From Liminaster sp045576355 (GTDB lineage Bacteria; Bacteroidota; Bacteroidia; Bacteroidales; UBA3663), in the NCBI GenBank assembly GCA_045576355.1, contig JAZNGG010000057.1, forward strand, positions 1 through 58,474: a DNA stretch of 58,474 nt, in the 5' to 3' direction. The notes under the pieces are model-generated. The model worked only from the letters and a program-made list of their open reading frames with translations. It was not told the origin of the DNA and made no database searches. Positions 1 through 8,011 of the stretch are shown piece after piece. Position numbers and translations under genes: made by a program. Within the stretch, counting starts at the first letter, position 1. Each line of letters starts with the position of its first letter.

Positions 1-1
1 T

Positions 2-544
2 TTTACGGATACGATCCAATTAGAAAGAGATACCTATGAAAACATAAAGCCGTATATATTGAAAGGAACGGTCCCAATTCATGATTCCTATGAAGTGCGT
101 GCTCAATGGTATAATAATTGGCAAGATCCCGGAGATTTTAACGTGGTGTCCATCTATCGTGGCGATTCATTGATATTTGAGTTTTCAGATCCTTGGTATG
201 CTTTTCGTAAAATACCGGATAGTTTGAAAACGTTCTCTTCTGTCCCTAATGATTATTTTTATATTTTCACTATGGAGAATGGTGCAACAGCTATTATATT
301 AAGAGGATATTGTTATGGGTCCCAACCACCTTCATTGACTGTTATACTTCTTTATCAAGGATCGGCACATCTTGTATATTATAAAGAGGAAGAATTTCTC
401 ATTAACAATATCTCTGTTTCCCCTGGTGGATATTTTGAATTGGAACTCCATGATGAGGTCTCCTCGTTGGATTATATCCCCAAAGTTTACTATTTAAAAG
501 CGACGGAGAATGATATGAAAATATATAAATCAGTTGAAAATTAA
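2..544 (+). CDS. Unknown secreted-type protein, 5' end outside window (paralog A)
   Basis: The reading frame is open from base 2 to the stop at 544, so the gene starts upstream of the window; the first in-frame start-like codon (TTG at 59) is not the real start because residues before it align with the next gene. I do not recognise the family. The product resembles the protein at 683-1324 over its whole length, sharing blocks such as VPN-(D/E)-YF, YCY/SYC followed by PPSLT/PPLLT, QGSAH and VSPGGYFE, then a closing VYYLK. This points to a tandem duplication. The protein is rich in aromatic and beta-type residues and has no membrane segment in the visible part. Function is unknown. Confidence 0.7.
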   Translation, partial: FTDTIQLERDTYENIKPYILKGTVPIHDSYEVRAQWYNNWQDPGDFNVVSIYRGDSLIFEFSDPWYAFRKIPDSLKTFSSVPNDYFYIFTMENGATAIILRGYCYGSQPPSLTVILLYQGSAHLVYYKEEEFLINNISVSPGGYFELELHDEVSSLDYIPKVYYLKATENDMKIYKSVEN

Positions 545-682
545 GTTGTTTATTCTCAGGCTACTAATTAATAATTTATGTTGAATTAATTCTAACAAAT
601 ACTTAGGCTCCTTAATCGTTGTAATTATCGCAGTATTATCAAAATATCTGTCACACTTCTTTGTTTTTGTAATTTTATAATT

Positions 683-1324
683 GTGGTTCCTTATTTTCCT
701 GTGAATCCGGATTCACAATTAACAGTAGAGGAGATATATAGTTTAGATAGTGCGGATTCTTTAATTATACAACAAGACAGCATTCATCCTCGAATTGGAA
801 CATTAAGTAACATTACTCATTATGTTCCTATTGATTCGGTAGCTTTTACGCTTCAGGGAGAAAGTTATAAAGTGGTAGTGTCGCGCTTCAAAGGATGGGA
901 TAATGAGCCCGGAGTATATGATGTTTTTACCATTTATTGCAAGAATCAGAAAATTTTAGAATGGAAAGATTATGATTCTTGGGTAAAGACTCCGGACTTA
1001 CTCCGTGCGATGTCTGCCGTCCCTAATGAGTATTTCCAAATATATAGTATGGACAATGGTTTGAATGCTATCATCCTTGAGGGATATTCCTATTGTAATC
1101 TTCCTCCTTTGTTGACGATAATTATATTAAAGCAGGGTTCTGCGCATGTCGTTTATAATAGTGCAGAAAAATATCTAATAAAGGATGTAACGGTTTCTCC
1201 CGGTGGATATTTTGAAATGGAACTTCTTGATAAGGTGCCCTCTTTAGACCCGGATTGTTATCCTGGTGTCTACTATCTAAAATCAACTTCAAGAGAGATG
1301 AATATGATGCTAAAAACTATATAA
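683..1324 (+). CDS. Unknown protein, tandem paralog B, start unclear
   Basis: 213-residue frame from the GTG at 683, homologous to the preceding gene (VPNEYF, QGSAHVVY, VSPGGYFEMELLD, VYYLK). The same frame stays open upstream to base 596 and encodes a hydrophobic stretch (KISVTLLCFCNFIIVV) that looks like a signal peptide or anchor, yet holds no ATG, GTG or TTG before 683. An in-frame ATG lies at 578 but is followed by stops at 587 and 593. Either a rare start codon is used or the start was lost and this copy is decaying. Starting at GTG 683 would remove most of the hydrophobic stretch, so the annotated start is a default. Function unknown. Confidence 0.6.
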   Translation: MVPYFPVNPDSQLTVEEIYSLDSADSLIIQQDSIHPRIGTLSNITHYVPIDSVAFTLQGESYKVVVSRFKGWDNEPGVYDVFTIYCKNQKILEWKDYDSWVKTPDLLRAMSAVPNEYFQIYSMDNGLNAIILEGYSYCNLPPLLTIIILKQGSAHVVYNSAEKYLIKDVTVSPGGYFEMELLDKVPSLDPDCYPGVYYLKSTSREMNMMLKTI

Positions 1325-1399
1325 TATAAATTAAAGATCCCTGACAACTCTATTCCTTTGTAGAGTTTCACGTATCCATTATTATTTAAATGAATAGTA

Positions 1400-1434
1400 A
1401 AACGAGGAATGATCATGGCAATCACTCCTCGTTT
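1400..1434. terminator. Hairpin after the paralog pair
   Basis: Arms AAACGAGGAATGAT (1400-1413) and ATCACTCCTCGTTT (1421-1434) pair with one mismatch around a 7-base loop. There is no long T run, so it is a probable terminator or mRNA 3' end rather than a textbook one. Confidence 0.55.
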
Positions 1435-1526
1435 GCTGTTAAGTGTGTTATAACTCTTTAATTTTGCTCCATTTCCCGATTTGAAGTTATCTCTCTCCTT
1501 ACAAAAGTGCAAATAATACAAGAATA

Positions 1527-1591
1527 ACTAATGATTTTAGTTTTATTAACTAAATAAATTAGTCGTATAACGAAAAGTATTAGTTACTTTG
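1527..1591 (+). promoter_or_regulatory. blaI-blaR1 promoter with two operator-like dyads
   Basis: Two 15-base dyads of identical design, ACTAA-N5-TTAGT, lie at 1527-1541 and 1549-1563, 22 bases apart start to start, so on the same helix face. They are followed by TTACTTTG (1584-1591), a 7/8 match to the Bacteroidetes -7 element TAnnTTTG. The second dyad sits where the -33 region should be, so a bound repressor would block RNA polymerase. BlaI/MecI proteins autoregulate through paired dyads; assigning these to the downstream BlaI is inference. A 7-codon frame (MKITLKK, 1613-1636) precedes the blaI start and may be chance. Confidence 0.65.
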
Positions 1592-1642
1592 CAGCCGTAA
1601 GGGGATAACTCTATGAAAATAACATTAAAAAAATAGGACAAA

Positions 1643-2002
1643 ATGAAACAATTGACACAGAAAGAGGAAGAGATAATGAATCACTACTGGGAGCAGGGGG
1701 CTATGCAGATCAGGGAGCTTCAAACGCATTATGCAGATCCGAAGCCGCATGTAAACACATTGAGTACGCTGGTGAAAATACTCGAGGAGAAAGGTTTCCT
1801 CAGCCATCGTGCTTTATCGGCTCGGTGCTTCCAATATTTTGCAACGATCTCTCGCGAAGAGTATCGGGGTGGTACACTCGCTCAGGTGATCAATAAGTTT
1901 TTCGGGCGATCATATAAAAACGCTGTCTCCGCCCTGGTGAAAGAGGAGAAGATCAGCCTCGAGGATCTGAAACAACTGATAGAGGAGGTGGAAAAACAAT
2001 GA
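1643..2002 (+). CDS. blaI: BlaI/MecI/CopY-family transcriptional repressor
   Basis: 119 residues, normal for the family. The N-terminal winged helix (about 1-75) has the characteristic opening LTQKEEEIMNHYWEQG, a recognition helix region around HVNTLSTLVKILEEKGFLSH, and a C-terminal dimerisation helix bundle ending SLEDLKQLIEEVEKQ. Known role: a dimeric repressor that is cleaved or released when its partner membrane peptidase senses a signal. It overlaps the next gene by four bases (ATGA), so the pair is co-translated. The matching dyads upstream suggest autorepression. The signal need not be a beta-lactam: no beta-lactamase or penicillin-binding protein is nearby, so the controlled process is unknown. 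Confidence 0.92.
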   Translation: MKQLTQKEEEIMNHYWEQGAMQIRELQTHYADPKPHVNTLSTLVKILEEKGFLSHRALSARCFQYFATISREEYRGGTLAQVINKFFGRSYKNAVSALVKEEKISLEDLKQLIEEVEKQ

Positions 2003-3624
2003 TTATGGGTCTGTTTTTTGTCTATTCGCTCAAGGTGGCGCTCTGTTTGATCGCTTTTTACCTTGTCTATAAGTTATTGCTAAGCCGAGACAGTTGGCAT
2101 GCTTTTAATCGTGCCCTTTTGCTTATCCTGATGGGTGTGTCATTGGGAGTGCCGTGGATCAAGATTGTCACTCATCAGCCGACGGTCATGTCTGAGGGGA
2201 TGATTCAGATCGAAGAGCTGATCATGTCTGCTGAGGTGGTCGGGGAGACTGAAAGATCCGGGATTTCCTGGCAGCAGATAGTTTTTGTAATCTATATGAT
2301 GGGTGTGGGCTTTTTTTTAGTCCGGGAGTTCGTTTCGCTGATCCAGTTGTATGTCATGATCCGCCGAGGCAGGGTCGTGGAGCGAGGAGAGGTGAAGATC
2401 GTGGTGACCGATGAGGCGATTGCCCCACTGAGCTGGTTCGGTTATATGCTGATCAATGATAAAGATTATAATGAAAATCCACGCGAGATTATCATTCATG
2501 AGACGGCACACATAACGCTTCGACATTCGTGGGACGTCGTTTTGTGTAATTTGCTCATTGTCTTCCAATGGTATAATCCCGCTGCGTGGTTGCTCAAACG
2601 AGAACTGCAGGAGGTGCATGAGTTTGAAGCAGATAATAGAGTGCTTGAAAATGGAGTCGACGCCAGGCAGTATCAGATGCTGCTAATAAAAAAGTCCGTA
2701 GGTGAACGCTTGTTCTCTATGGCAAACAATCTTAATCACAATTCATTAAAACGTAGAATTAAAATGATGAAATCGAGTAAATCAAGTCGATGGCTGTCTC
2801 TGAAGGCAGTTGTCGTGTTGCCGGTGGCTGCATTGGCAGTGGTGGCTTTTGCCCATCCAAAAGTTAAGAGTGTGACAGAAGAGATGGTGGCAGAGAGTGA
2901 GGGTCTGCTGTCTGTGGTGACGATGCATGATGCGGAGCGTGATGCAGCTGCTATCCCGGCCCGCTCTGAGCAAAAGGAGTCTGCTTCATCACAATCTCCT
3001 GATGATGTCGTGTTTACCATGGTGCAGCAGAACCCGGAGTTTCCCGGAGGTGATAAGGAGATGATGAAGTTTGTCTCTTCTAACATCAAATATCCGGAGA
3101 ACGCTGCGAAGCAGAAAATCGAGGGATCTGTTATAGTCCAGTTTGTCGTATCTAAAGACGGAAGCATCAGAGATGTGAAGGTTTTAAAAGGAGTCAACGC
3201 GGAGTTGGATGCTGAGGCCAAACGAGTGGTCCTCGCCATGCCTAAGTGGCAACCCGGTGTGCAGCGCGGTCAGGCAGTCAATGTGAAGTTTGTCCTTCCT
3301 ATAAAATTTAGTTTGAAAGATCTGAAAACGACAACCGCAACGATCGTGACAGACACAAAAGATGGATATGTCGTGGAGGAAGCCCGTGCGAAAGTAATTA
3401 AGCTGGATGAAGGATTGGGTAAATCTGAAAAGACTGAAACGATTTCTGTCTCTCTTCTCAATGCAGCTTTGGTTTATATCGATGGTGTCAAATCGACTGC
3501 CGAGGACTTAAAACGATTGCTGCCGGACAAGATAAAATCGATAGATGTGCTGAAAGATAAAGCCGCAGTAGAGAAGTTTGGCGATGAAGGTAAAAATGGT
3601 GTAATCCTGGTAGAAACAAAGTAA
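1999..3624 (+). CDS. BlaR1-like M56 peptidase with TonB C-terminal and plug-like domains
   Basis: 541 residues. Membrane helices lie at about 7-26, 38-55 and 92-112, then a cytosolic-side metallopeptidase domain with HETAH (167-171) and a downstream glutamate in VHEFEAD, the M56 zinc site. A further helix at about 262-282 leads to the periplasm. There a TonB_C-type domain (roughly 345-440; FPGGDKEMMKFVSSNIKYP, then QFVVSKDGSI) is followed by a C-terminal module (VYIDG, then IKSIDVLKD, then GVILVETK) that looks like the start of a TonB-receptor plug. Classical BlaR1 has a penicillin-binding sensor here instead. The fusion suggests sensing or energy coupling at the outer membrane through TonB-like contacts; that is inference. 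Co-transcribed with blaI. Confidence 0.88.
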   Translation: MIMGLFFVYSLKVALCLIAFYLVYKLLLSRDSWHAFNRALLLILMGVSLGVPWIKIVTHQPTVMSEGMIQIEELIMSAEVVGETERSGISWQQIVFVIYMMGVGFFLVREFVSLIQLYVMIRRGRVVERGEVKIVVTDEAIAPLSWFGYMLINDKDYNENPREIIIHETAHITLRHSWDVVLCNLLIVFQWYNPAAWLLKRELQEVHEFEADNRVLENGVDARQYQMLLIKKSVGERLFSMANNLNHNSLKRRIKMMKSSKSSRWLSLKAVVVLPVAALAVVAFAHPKVKSVTEEMVAESEGLLSVVTMHDAERDAAAIPARSEQKESASSQSPDDVVFTMVQQNPEFPGGDKEMMKFVSSNIKYPENAAKQKIEGSVIVQFVVSKDGSIRDVKVLKGVNAELDAEAKRVVLAMPKWQPGVQRGQAVNVKFVLPIKFSLKDLKTTTATIVTDTKDGYVVEEARAKVIKLDEGLGKSEKTETISVSLLNAALVYIDGVKSTAEDLKRLLPDKIKSIDVLKDKAAVEKFGDEGKNGVILVETK

Positions 3625-3629
3625 AGGTA

Positions 3630-3780
3630 AGGGGCGAAGCTTTGGGCTGCACCTTTATAAGAGCAAAGAGGAATGGTGACAACTGAAAACGAAGCCATAA
3701 GTCATTGCCATCAGTCATAGCAGGACGAAGTCCCAAGCCATTGCAGGGCGCAGCCCTTAAACCTCTCAACTACTCAACCA
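3630..3780 (-). repeat. Dispersed intergenic repeat, copy 1 (inverted orientation)
   Basis: Contains, in reverse orientation relative to most other copies, the three recurring blocks: actgaaaacgaagcc, gcaggacgaagtccc and ctcaactactcaacc. The same degenerate blocks recur at many gene borders in this window. Confidence 0.6.
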
Positions 3781-3784
3781 AACC

Positions 3785-3826
3785 GCGGCTGTGTCCAAAT
3801 GCAAATTTTGGCACAGCCGCTTGTTT
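3785..3826. terminator. Bidirectional terminator between convergent genes
   Basis: GCGGCTGTG (3785-3793) pairs with CACAGCCGC (3812-3820); inside it CCAAA pairs with TTTGG, leaving a small loop and one bulged T. A T-rich stretch follows (ttgtttt). It separates the M56 gene (+) from the acetylesterase (-). Confidence 0.8.
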
Positions 3827-3860
3827 TGTGTGTGATTATGAGCAACAAGGCTCTTTCGTC

Positions 3861-5714
3861 TTATCGTACGATTTTCTTTCCATTGACGATGACGATGCCG
3901 TGGGTGGGCATCTCGGTGAGCCTGCGTCCGGTGAGGTCATAGATGACTTCTCTCTGTGCCGGGGTGGAGAGAATGTCTGTTATCCCGGACTGGTTAGATG
4001 CCATGCCGTGGATGCAAACATCGGCAAAGCAGATGGTCTTGCCGGTAGCGGCACTGCTATACCAGGGGTAAATGCGGAGGTAGATGCTCTCTCCGGCATC
4101 TATGCCGACGATGGGAGCGCTCTCGACAAAGTAAGCATTGTTGCCCGCCATGGAGGCAAACTCCTGTATGAGGGTCGCTTCGGAGAAGTCTTCGTGGGTG
4201 GAGTAGTAGATCTTGCATCGCATGCCGCTGCCTCCGGCGCCAGCCACATACATACTGATGCGGTCAATGTCTATATGTGTTCCCTCGGGGGCTTTCATGC
4301 CAAACTGGATGTAGCGTGTAGAGACCTCATCAATCTCTCCTGCAGGCCATGCTCCTCCGGTGAGGTAGTTGCGCTGTGTCTTGTGTGAGGCATCATAGCC
4401 ACTGCCTTCTGGCCAAACGGCTTTAGAATTGATGGCAGCATAGCGCTGTGTCTCCATGTTGCTATAACTCTCTTCGACAGCCATGCATGGCCCGGTCACT
4501 ATCGGGGTATTGTCGTTCTCCAAAGGCCAGAAGACCTGTACTTCTTCTCCACCGCTGAGGTTGATGCATTCGGCAGTCAGATCGAGTGTCTTGCTGACTG
4601 TGCCGTCGCTGACGGTGAGTTGGCCTGTTTGGATGCCGGGTGTATTCATAGTGGCTTGTACATATACGGTGGCGATGAGATTGCCTCCGGTGTAGCTGAG
4701 CGATGTTGTCGAAGCATAGTTCTTTTTATCTACAGAGACAAAGAAACCATCGGTCACAGAGAATGTGAATGTGCCGCTCTCCTTGGAGAGACCGAAAGCT
4801 GAAATATTATACTCTTTGGTTACGGTCTGTCCGCTGTAAGCCTTCCCTAAATCTCCGCTGGTCGGGCTAATGGTGATGTCTGTCCCAACATTGACATATT
4901 CGGCGAGGATGCCTTGAGACTTCATGGCTTGGGCACAAAGACGAGCAATCAGTGTCGCGCCCAAAGCTGCCGGGTGTGTGTTGTCTCCGGAGCAAAAGAG
5001 ATTGGCAGTGCAGTAGCTTTCGCCATAGCTCAGGTAGAGATCGCGAGTGAGGAGGGTCAGATCGATCACCGGCAAGTTATATTCGGCAGCAACATCGCGC
5101 AGGCTTTGAGCATAGTCGTAGGTGTTGTCGCTCTCCGGGACACCAAAGGAGTCTCCCAGATCGTGCATGCCATTGCGACGGATGGCCTTTGAGCCACTGA
5201 AATATTTGCGACAGATCGGAGTGACGATGACCGGATGACCGCCGCGTGCCAGTGTCTCATCGATGTATCGACGGATAAACATCTTGAAGGTCCCCGATGC
5301 AGTCGTGCCACGATAATCGACACCGCTGGTGCTCTCTCCGGCAGCCTGTTTCTGTGCTATGATGGTGTCGCCGTCATAACCTCCGTTTTTCTCATCGTTG
5401 TGAGCAAACTGGATGAACACATAGTCGCCGGCGGCAATATTGGGTTCGATGGTCTGCCAATAGGCGGACTCTTTATAGAAACTTTTGGATGATGCACCAC
5501 TTTTCCCTCGGTTGTTGACCGTGACATAGTCGGCATCGAGGAATTGCTGTAGCATCTGACACCATCCACGTTTGTCCGTGGAGCTTGGATCATACTCCGC
5601 CATGGTGGAGTCTCCGATGGTGTGCACTTTGATTTTGGCAGGGGCATCTGTGACCCCGATGAAAGCCAATAGCAGCATCAAGCAGATGCTGGTCAAGAAA
5701 TTTCTTTTTTTCAT
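3861..5714 (-). CDS. Secreted rhamnogalacturonan acetylesterase-like SGNH hydrolase with type IX-like tail
   Basis: I start it at ATG 5714, giving 617 residues and a clean signal peptide (KKRNFLTSICLMLLLAF, cleaved near residue 26); the longer frame to 5795 crosses the promoter. The SGNH catalytic domain covers about 27-265: block I GDSTM (Ser about 36), block III HND in FAHNDEKNGG, and the Asp-His pair in GDNTHPAALG. A beta-sandwich (TISPTSGDLGKAYSGQ onward) and a second beta-rich region follow. The last 35 residues (VIYDLTGRRL, then IVNGKKIVR) look like a Por-type C-terminal sorting domain. The catalytic domain matches enzymes that remove acetyl esters from rhamnogalacturonan I, making it accessible to lyases and hydrolases. 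Likely secreted or surface-attached. Substrate is inferred from family and from the pectin genes around it. Confidence 0.85.
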   Translation of the reverse strand: MKKRNFLTSICLMLLLAFIGVTDAPAKIKVHTIGDSTMAEYDPSSTDKRGWCQMLQQFLDADYVTVNNRGKSGASSKSFYKESAYWQTIEPNIAAGDYVFIQFAHNDEKNGGYDGDTIIAQKQAAGESTSGVDYRGTTASGTFKMFIRRYIDETLARGGHPVIVTPICRKYFSGSKAIRRNGMHDLGDSFGVPESDNTYDYAQSLRDVAAEYNLPVIDLTLLTRDLYLSYGESYCTANLFCSGDNTHPAALGATLIARLCAQAMKSQGILAEYVNVGTDITISPTSGDLGKAYSGQTVTKEYNISAFGLSKESGTFTFSVTDGFFVSVDKKNYASTTSLSYTGGNLIATVYVQATMNTPGIQTGQLTVSDGTVSKTLDLTAECINLSGGEEVQVFWPLENDNTPIVTGPCMAVEESYSNMETQRYAAINSKAVWPEGSGYDASHKTQRNYLTGGAWPAGEIDEVSTRYIQFGMKAPEGTHIDIDRISMYVAGAGGSGMRCKIYYSTHEDFSEATLIQEFASMAGNNAYFVESAPIVGIDAGESIYLRIYPWYSSAATGKTICFADVCIHGMASNQSGITDILSTPAQREVIYDLTGRRLTEMPTHGIVIVNGKKIVR

Positions 5715-5792
5715 AGTGTGTGGATTGATTATATTGTTATGATGAATTGACTTAAACTTAGATAGATCGAAAGTCGGAAACGATTCTTGTGG

Positions 5793-5800
5793 CAAAGATG
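5793..5800 (-). promoter_or_regulatory. Possible -7 element for the acetylesterase
   Basis: On the minus strand CATCTTTG is a 7/8 match to TAnnTTTG, about 80 bases upstream of the chosen ATG at 5714. No clear -33 TTTG is visible at the right distance. Confidence 0.4.
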
Positions 5801-5879
5801 ATGATAATAATTAAGAAACTTAGGAAAAATCATTCTTATTTTGGTGTAAATTTTTCCATAAGGTGTAAAAACGTATCAA

Positions 5880-6115
5880 AATGAGGCTTTGCTATAGCTA
5901 TGGTTGGTTTAGGGGCTGCGCCCTTTTGGTTGAGAGGTTTAGGGGTTAGGGGTTGAGTGGTTGAAAAATAAACTTCTAAACCAAACAAGGGTTGAAAAAA
6001 TAAACTTCTAAACCTTTAAACTTCTAAACCAAATAAGGGACTTCGTCCGCTATGGCAATAGCTTTGCTTTCAGTTTTCAGTATCATCTTTGCTCTTGTCA
6101 GAGGCGCAGCCTAAT
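5880..6115 (+). repeat. Dispersed intergenic repeat, copy 2 (long)
   Basis: Fills most of the 402-base gap upstream of the acetylesterase. Contains ggtttaggggctgcgccc, ggttgagaggtttagggg, repeated aaacttctaaacc, then gggacttcgtccgctatgg and a ttttcagt tail. No gene is visible in it. Confidence 0.7.
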
Positions 6116-6116
6116 T

Positions 6117-6782
6117 TCAGATCCAATGGATGGGTTCTTGACCGTGTTGGGAGAGATATTGGTTAGCTCGCACGAAGTGTTGGCAGCCAAACCAACCCCG
6201 ATGGGCAGAAAGGGGAGAGGGGTGGGGAGCTTCGAGGACGAGATGTTTGCGTCGGTCAATGATTTTGCCTTTCTGCTGTGCATAACTTCCCCAGAGCATA
6301 AAAACGATTCCTTCACGTCGGGTGGATAGGGCAGAGATTACACTGTCGGTAAATCGTTCCCAGCCCTTGCCTTGATGAGAACCGGCCTTGCCGGCTTCGA
6401 CGGTGAGTGTCGCGTTGAGCAATAGGACTCCCTGGTCAGCCCAGTGAGAGAGATTGCCACTGGATGGGGCAGGGCGTTTAAATTCGTCAGACAACTCCTT
6501 ATATATATTGATTAGTGATGGCGGAGGTGTGATGCCCTCTTGCACAGAGAAACAAAGTCCATGAGCCTGATTCGGACCATGGTAGGGATCTTGTCCGATG
6601 ATCACCACTTTTACGCGATGGAAAGGTGTCCGGTTGAATGCTTCAAAAATCCATTTGCCCGGTGGATATACTATCGTTGTCCTATATGCCTGCCGGACAT
6701 AGGAAGTCAATATTTCGAAATAGGCTTGATCAAACTCCGTCTGAAGGATCTGTTTCCAACTTTCTTCTATCTGAACATTCAT
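6117..6782 (-). CDS. ung: Uracil-DNA glycosylase
   Basis: 221 residues, the usual size for family 1 UDG. The water-activating motif GQDPYHG lies at about 63-69 (Asp about 65), the uracil-binding NATLTVEAGKAGSHQGKGW region is mid-protein, and the minor-groove intercalation motif HPSPLSAHRG is near the C-terminus. It excises uracil arising from cytosine deamination or dUTP incorporation, starting base-excision repair in the cytosol. ATG 6782 is the only sensible start. It stands alone, flanked on both sides by copies of the dispersed intergenic repeat. Confidence 0.97.
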   Translation of the reverse strand: MNVQIEESWKQILQTEFDQAYFEILTSYVRQAYRTTIVYPPGKWIFEAFNRTPFHRVKVVIIGQDPYHGPNQAHGLCFSVQEGITPPPSLINIYKELSDEFKRPAPSSGNLSHWADQGVLLLNATLTVEAGKAGSHQGKGWERFTDSVISALSTRREGIVFMLWGSYAQQKGKIIDRRKHLVLEAPHPSPLSAHRGWFGCQHFVRANQYLSQHGQEPIHWI

Positions 6783-6785
6783 GAT

Positions 6786-6990
6786 GGTTAATGGTTGAAG
6801 AGTTGAGTGGTTGAAGGGTTTATGGGCTTCGCCCCGCTATGGCTGATGGCTTAAAGGCTGCACTCCGCTATGGCTGATGGCTTTGTTTACAGTTTTCACT
6901 TTTGTTTTTTCTCCTTTTACTTTTCTGTTTTCAGTTTTATTGGGTTTAAGGGTTGAGGGTTTAAACATCTAAACCAAACTAGGGAACGAA
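6786..6990 (+). repeat. Dispersed intergenic repeat, copy 3
   Basis: Includes gttgagtggttgaagggttt, two near-identical blocks ccgctatggctgatggctt, two ttttcag/ttttcac runs, and gggtttaagggttgagggtt ending aaacatctaaaccaaac. Lies directly upstream of ung. Confidence 0.7.
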
Positions 6991-7055
6991 GATAGATGAT
7001 ATTGTCGAAAAGTCCAAAAAAAAGATGTATTGGTTTATTTTTTAATTGAAAATTG

Positions 7056-7086
7056 TTGGGCACATTCTTTAAAAACTCTATCTTTG
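7056..7086 (+). promoter_or_regulatory. Promoter of tRNA-Arg
   Basis: TTG at 7056-7058, 20 bases, then TATCTTTG at 7079-7086, a full match to the Bacteroidetes -33/-7 consensus, 32 bases before the tRNA. Confidence 0.75.
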
Positions 7087-7118
7087 CACTCGCAAAACAA
7101 ATAGAGCGGATAAAATAG

Positions 7119-7190
7119 GGACCCATAGTTTAATGGATAGAATAAAGGATTCCGGTTCCTTAGATTGCGGTTCGATTCCGTATGGGTCTA
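7119..7190 (+). tRNA. tRNA-Arg (anticodon CCG)
   Basis: Folds as a complete cloverleaf. Acceptor GGACCCA (7119-7125) pairs with TGGGTCT (7183-7189) with A73 at 7190; T8-A9 follow. The D stem is GTTT/GAAT, the anticodon stem AAGGA/TCCTT encloses loop TTCCGGT (7150-7156) with CCG at positions 34-36, and the T arm TGCGG-TTCGATT-CCGTA is intact. CCA is not encoded. It would read CGG codons. Confidence 0.95.
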
Positions 7191-7210
7191 CAAAGTTTAA
7201 ATTTGTTTCG

Positions 7211-7249
7211 GAGATCATAACCCGTTTTTGGTGTTATGATCTCTTTTTT
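7211..7249 (+). terminator. Terminator after tRNA-Arg
   Basis: GAGATCATAAC (7211-7221) pairs perfectly with GTTATGATCTC (7233-7243) over an 11-base loop, followed by six T. Confidence 0.9.
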
Positions 7250-7281
7250 ATGAGATAAAGTTGTAAAATAGTTGGTAAAAG

Positions 7282-7312
7282 TTGTTAGTTTCGGAAAAAA
7301 GCGTTACCTTTG
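7282..7312 (+). promoter_or_regulatory. Promoter of rpsF-rpsR-rplI
   Basis: TTG at 7282-7284, 20 bases, then TACCTTTG at 7305-7312, a perfect -7 match. The leader to rpsF is about 50 bases. Confidence 0.75.
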
Positions 7313-7371
7313 CGCCCGATTTGGTGTAAGGATGTCCCTTACACATATTAAAATAAAATTATTAAAACATT

Positions 7372-7719
7372 ATGAACAACTACGAAACCGTTTTCATTTT
7401 GACTCCCGTTTTATCTGATGCTCAGGTAAAGGAAACGGTAGATGGTATCAAGGCTGAACTTGCTGCCGGTGGTGCAACCATCGTGAACGAGGAAGCTTGG
7501 GGTATGCGTAAACTCGCTTACTCTATTGAAAAGAAATCTACCGGTTTTTATTTCCTTGTGGAGTTTAATGGCGAGCCGACTATCGTCAACAAACTTGAGA
7601 CTTATTATCGTCGTAATGACCGCATTCTTCGCTTCATCACTGTCAAACTTGACAAGCATGCAGCTGAGTATGCAGCAAAGCGTCGCAATTTGAAGAATGC
7701 TAAAACAGAGGAGGCTTAA
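7372..7719 (+). CDS. rpsF: 30S ribosomal protein S6
   Basis: 115 residues with the S6 ferredoxin-like fold signature: it opens NNYETVFILTPVLSD, carries GMRKLAYSIEKKSTGFY in the middle and RNDRILRFITVKL before a short charged tail. S6 binds the central domain of 16S rRNA together with S18, and the two bind as a heterodimer. First gene of a three-gene ribosomal operon, with three bases between its stop and rpsR. In many bacteria this operon is autoregulated by S6:S18 binding its own leader; no such site was checked by folding here. Unlike many genomes, no single-strand DNA-binding protein gene sits between S6 and S18. Confidence 0.97.
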   Translation: MNNYETVFILTPVLSDAQVKETVDGIKAELAAGGATIVNEEAWGMRKLAYSIEKKSTGFYFLVEFNGEPTIVNKLETYYRRNDRILRFITVKLDKHAAEYAAKRRNLKNAKTEEA

Positions 7720-7722
7720 TCC

Positions 7723-7989
7723 ATGGCAGAAGTATCAGAAATCCGTTATTTGACTCCCGTATCGGTTGATGTCAAGAAGAAAAAATATTGCCGTTTCAAA
7801 AAGAATGGCATCAAGTACATTGACTATAAGGATCCTGAATTCCTTAAGAAGTTCTTGAATGAGCAGGGTAAAATCCTTCCACGTCGTATTACCGGTACTT
7901 CTTTGAAGTTCCAGCGTCGTGTTGCCACAGCGATCAAGCGTGCACGCCAGATTGCATTGTTGCCCTATGTAACCGATTTGATGAAATAA
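7723..7989 (+). CDS. rpsR: 30S ribosomal protein S18
   Basis: 88 residues, basic. The C-terminal two-thirds carry the S18 hallmark: CRFKKNGIKYIDYKD, then GKILPRRITGTSLKFQRRV and a terminal helix RARQIALLPYVTDL. It binds S6 and the 16S rRNA platform near the mRNA exit. The Cys in KYCRFKK is the single residue left of the ancestral zinc site, as in other S18 proteins of this type. It follows rpsF by three bases and precedes rplI by 22, so the three are surely one transcript. Confidence 0.97.
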   Translation: MAEVSEIRYLTPVSVDVKKKKYCRFKKNGIKYIDYKDPEFLKKFLNEQGKILPRRITGTSLKFQRRVATAIKRARQIALLPYVTDLMK

Positions 7990-8011
7990 TTAACAAGAGG
8001 AGGAAATTGAC

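Noticed and set aside
1273..1521. 82-codon minus-strand frame after the paralog pair
   Set aside because: Runs through a terminator hairpin and overlaps the end of the upstream gene; no likeness to a protein.
1643..3624. Beta-lactam resistance locus
   Set aside because: The regulator pair resembles BlaI/BlaR1, but the sensor has no penicillin-binding domain and no beta-lactamase or PBP gene is near.
3705..4388. 227-codon plus-strand frame antisense to the acetylesterase
   Set aside because: It overlaps a well-supported gene and a terminator, and its peptide has no recognisable features.
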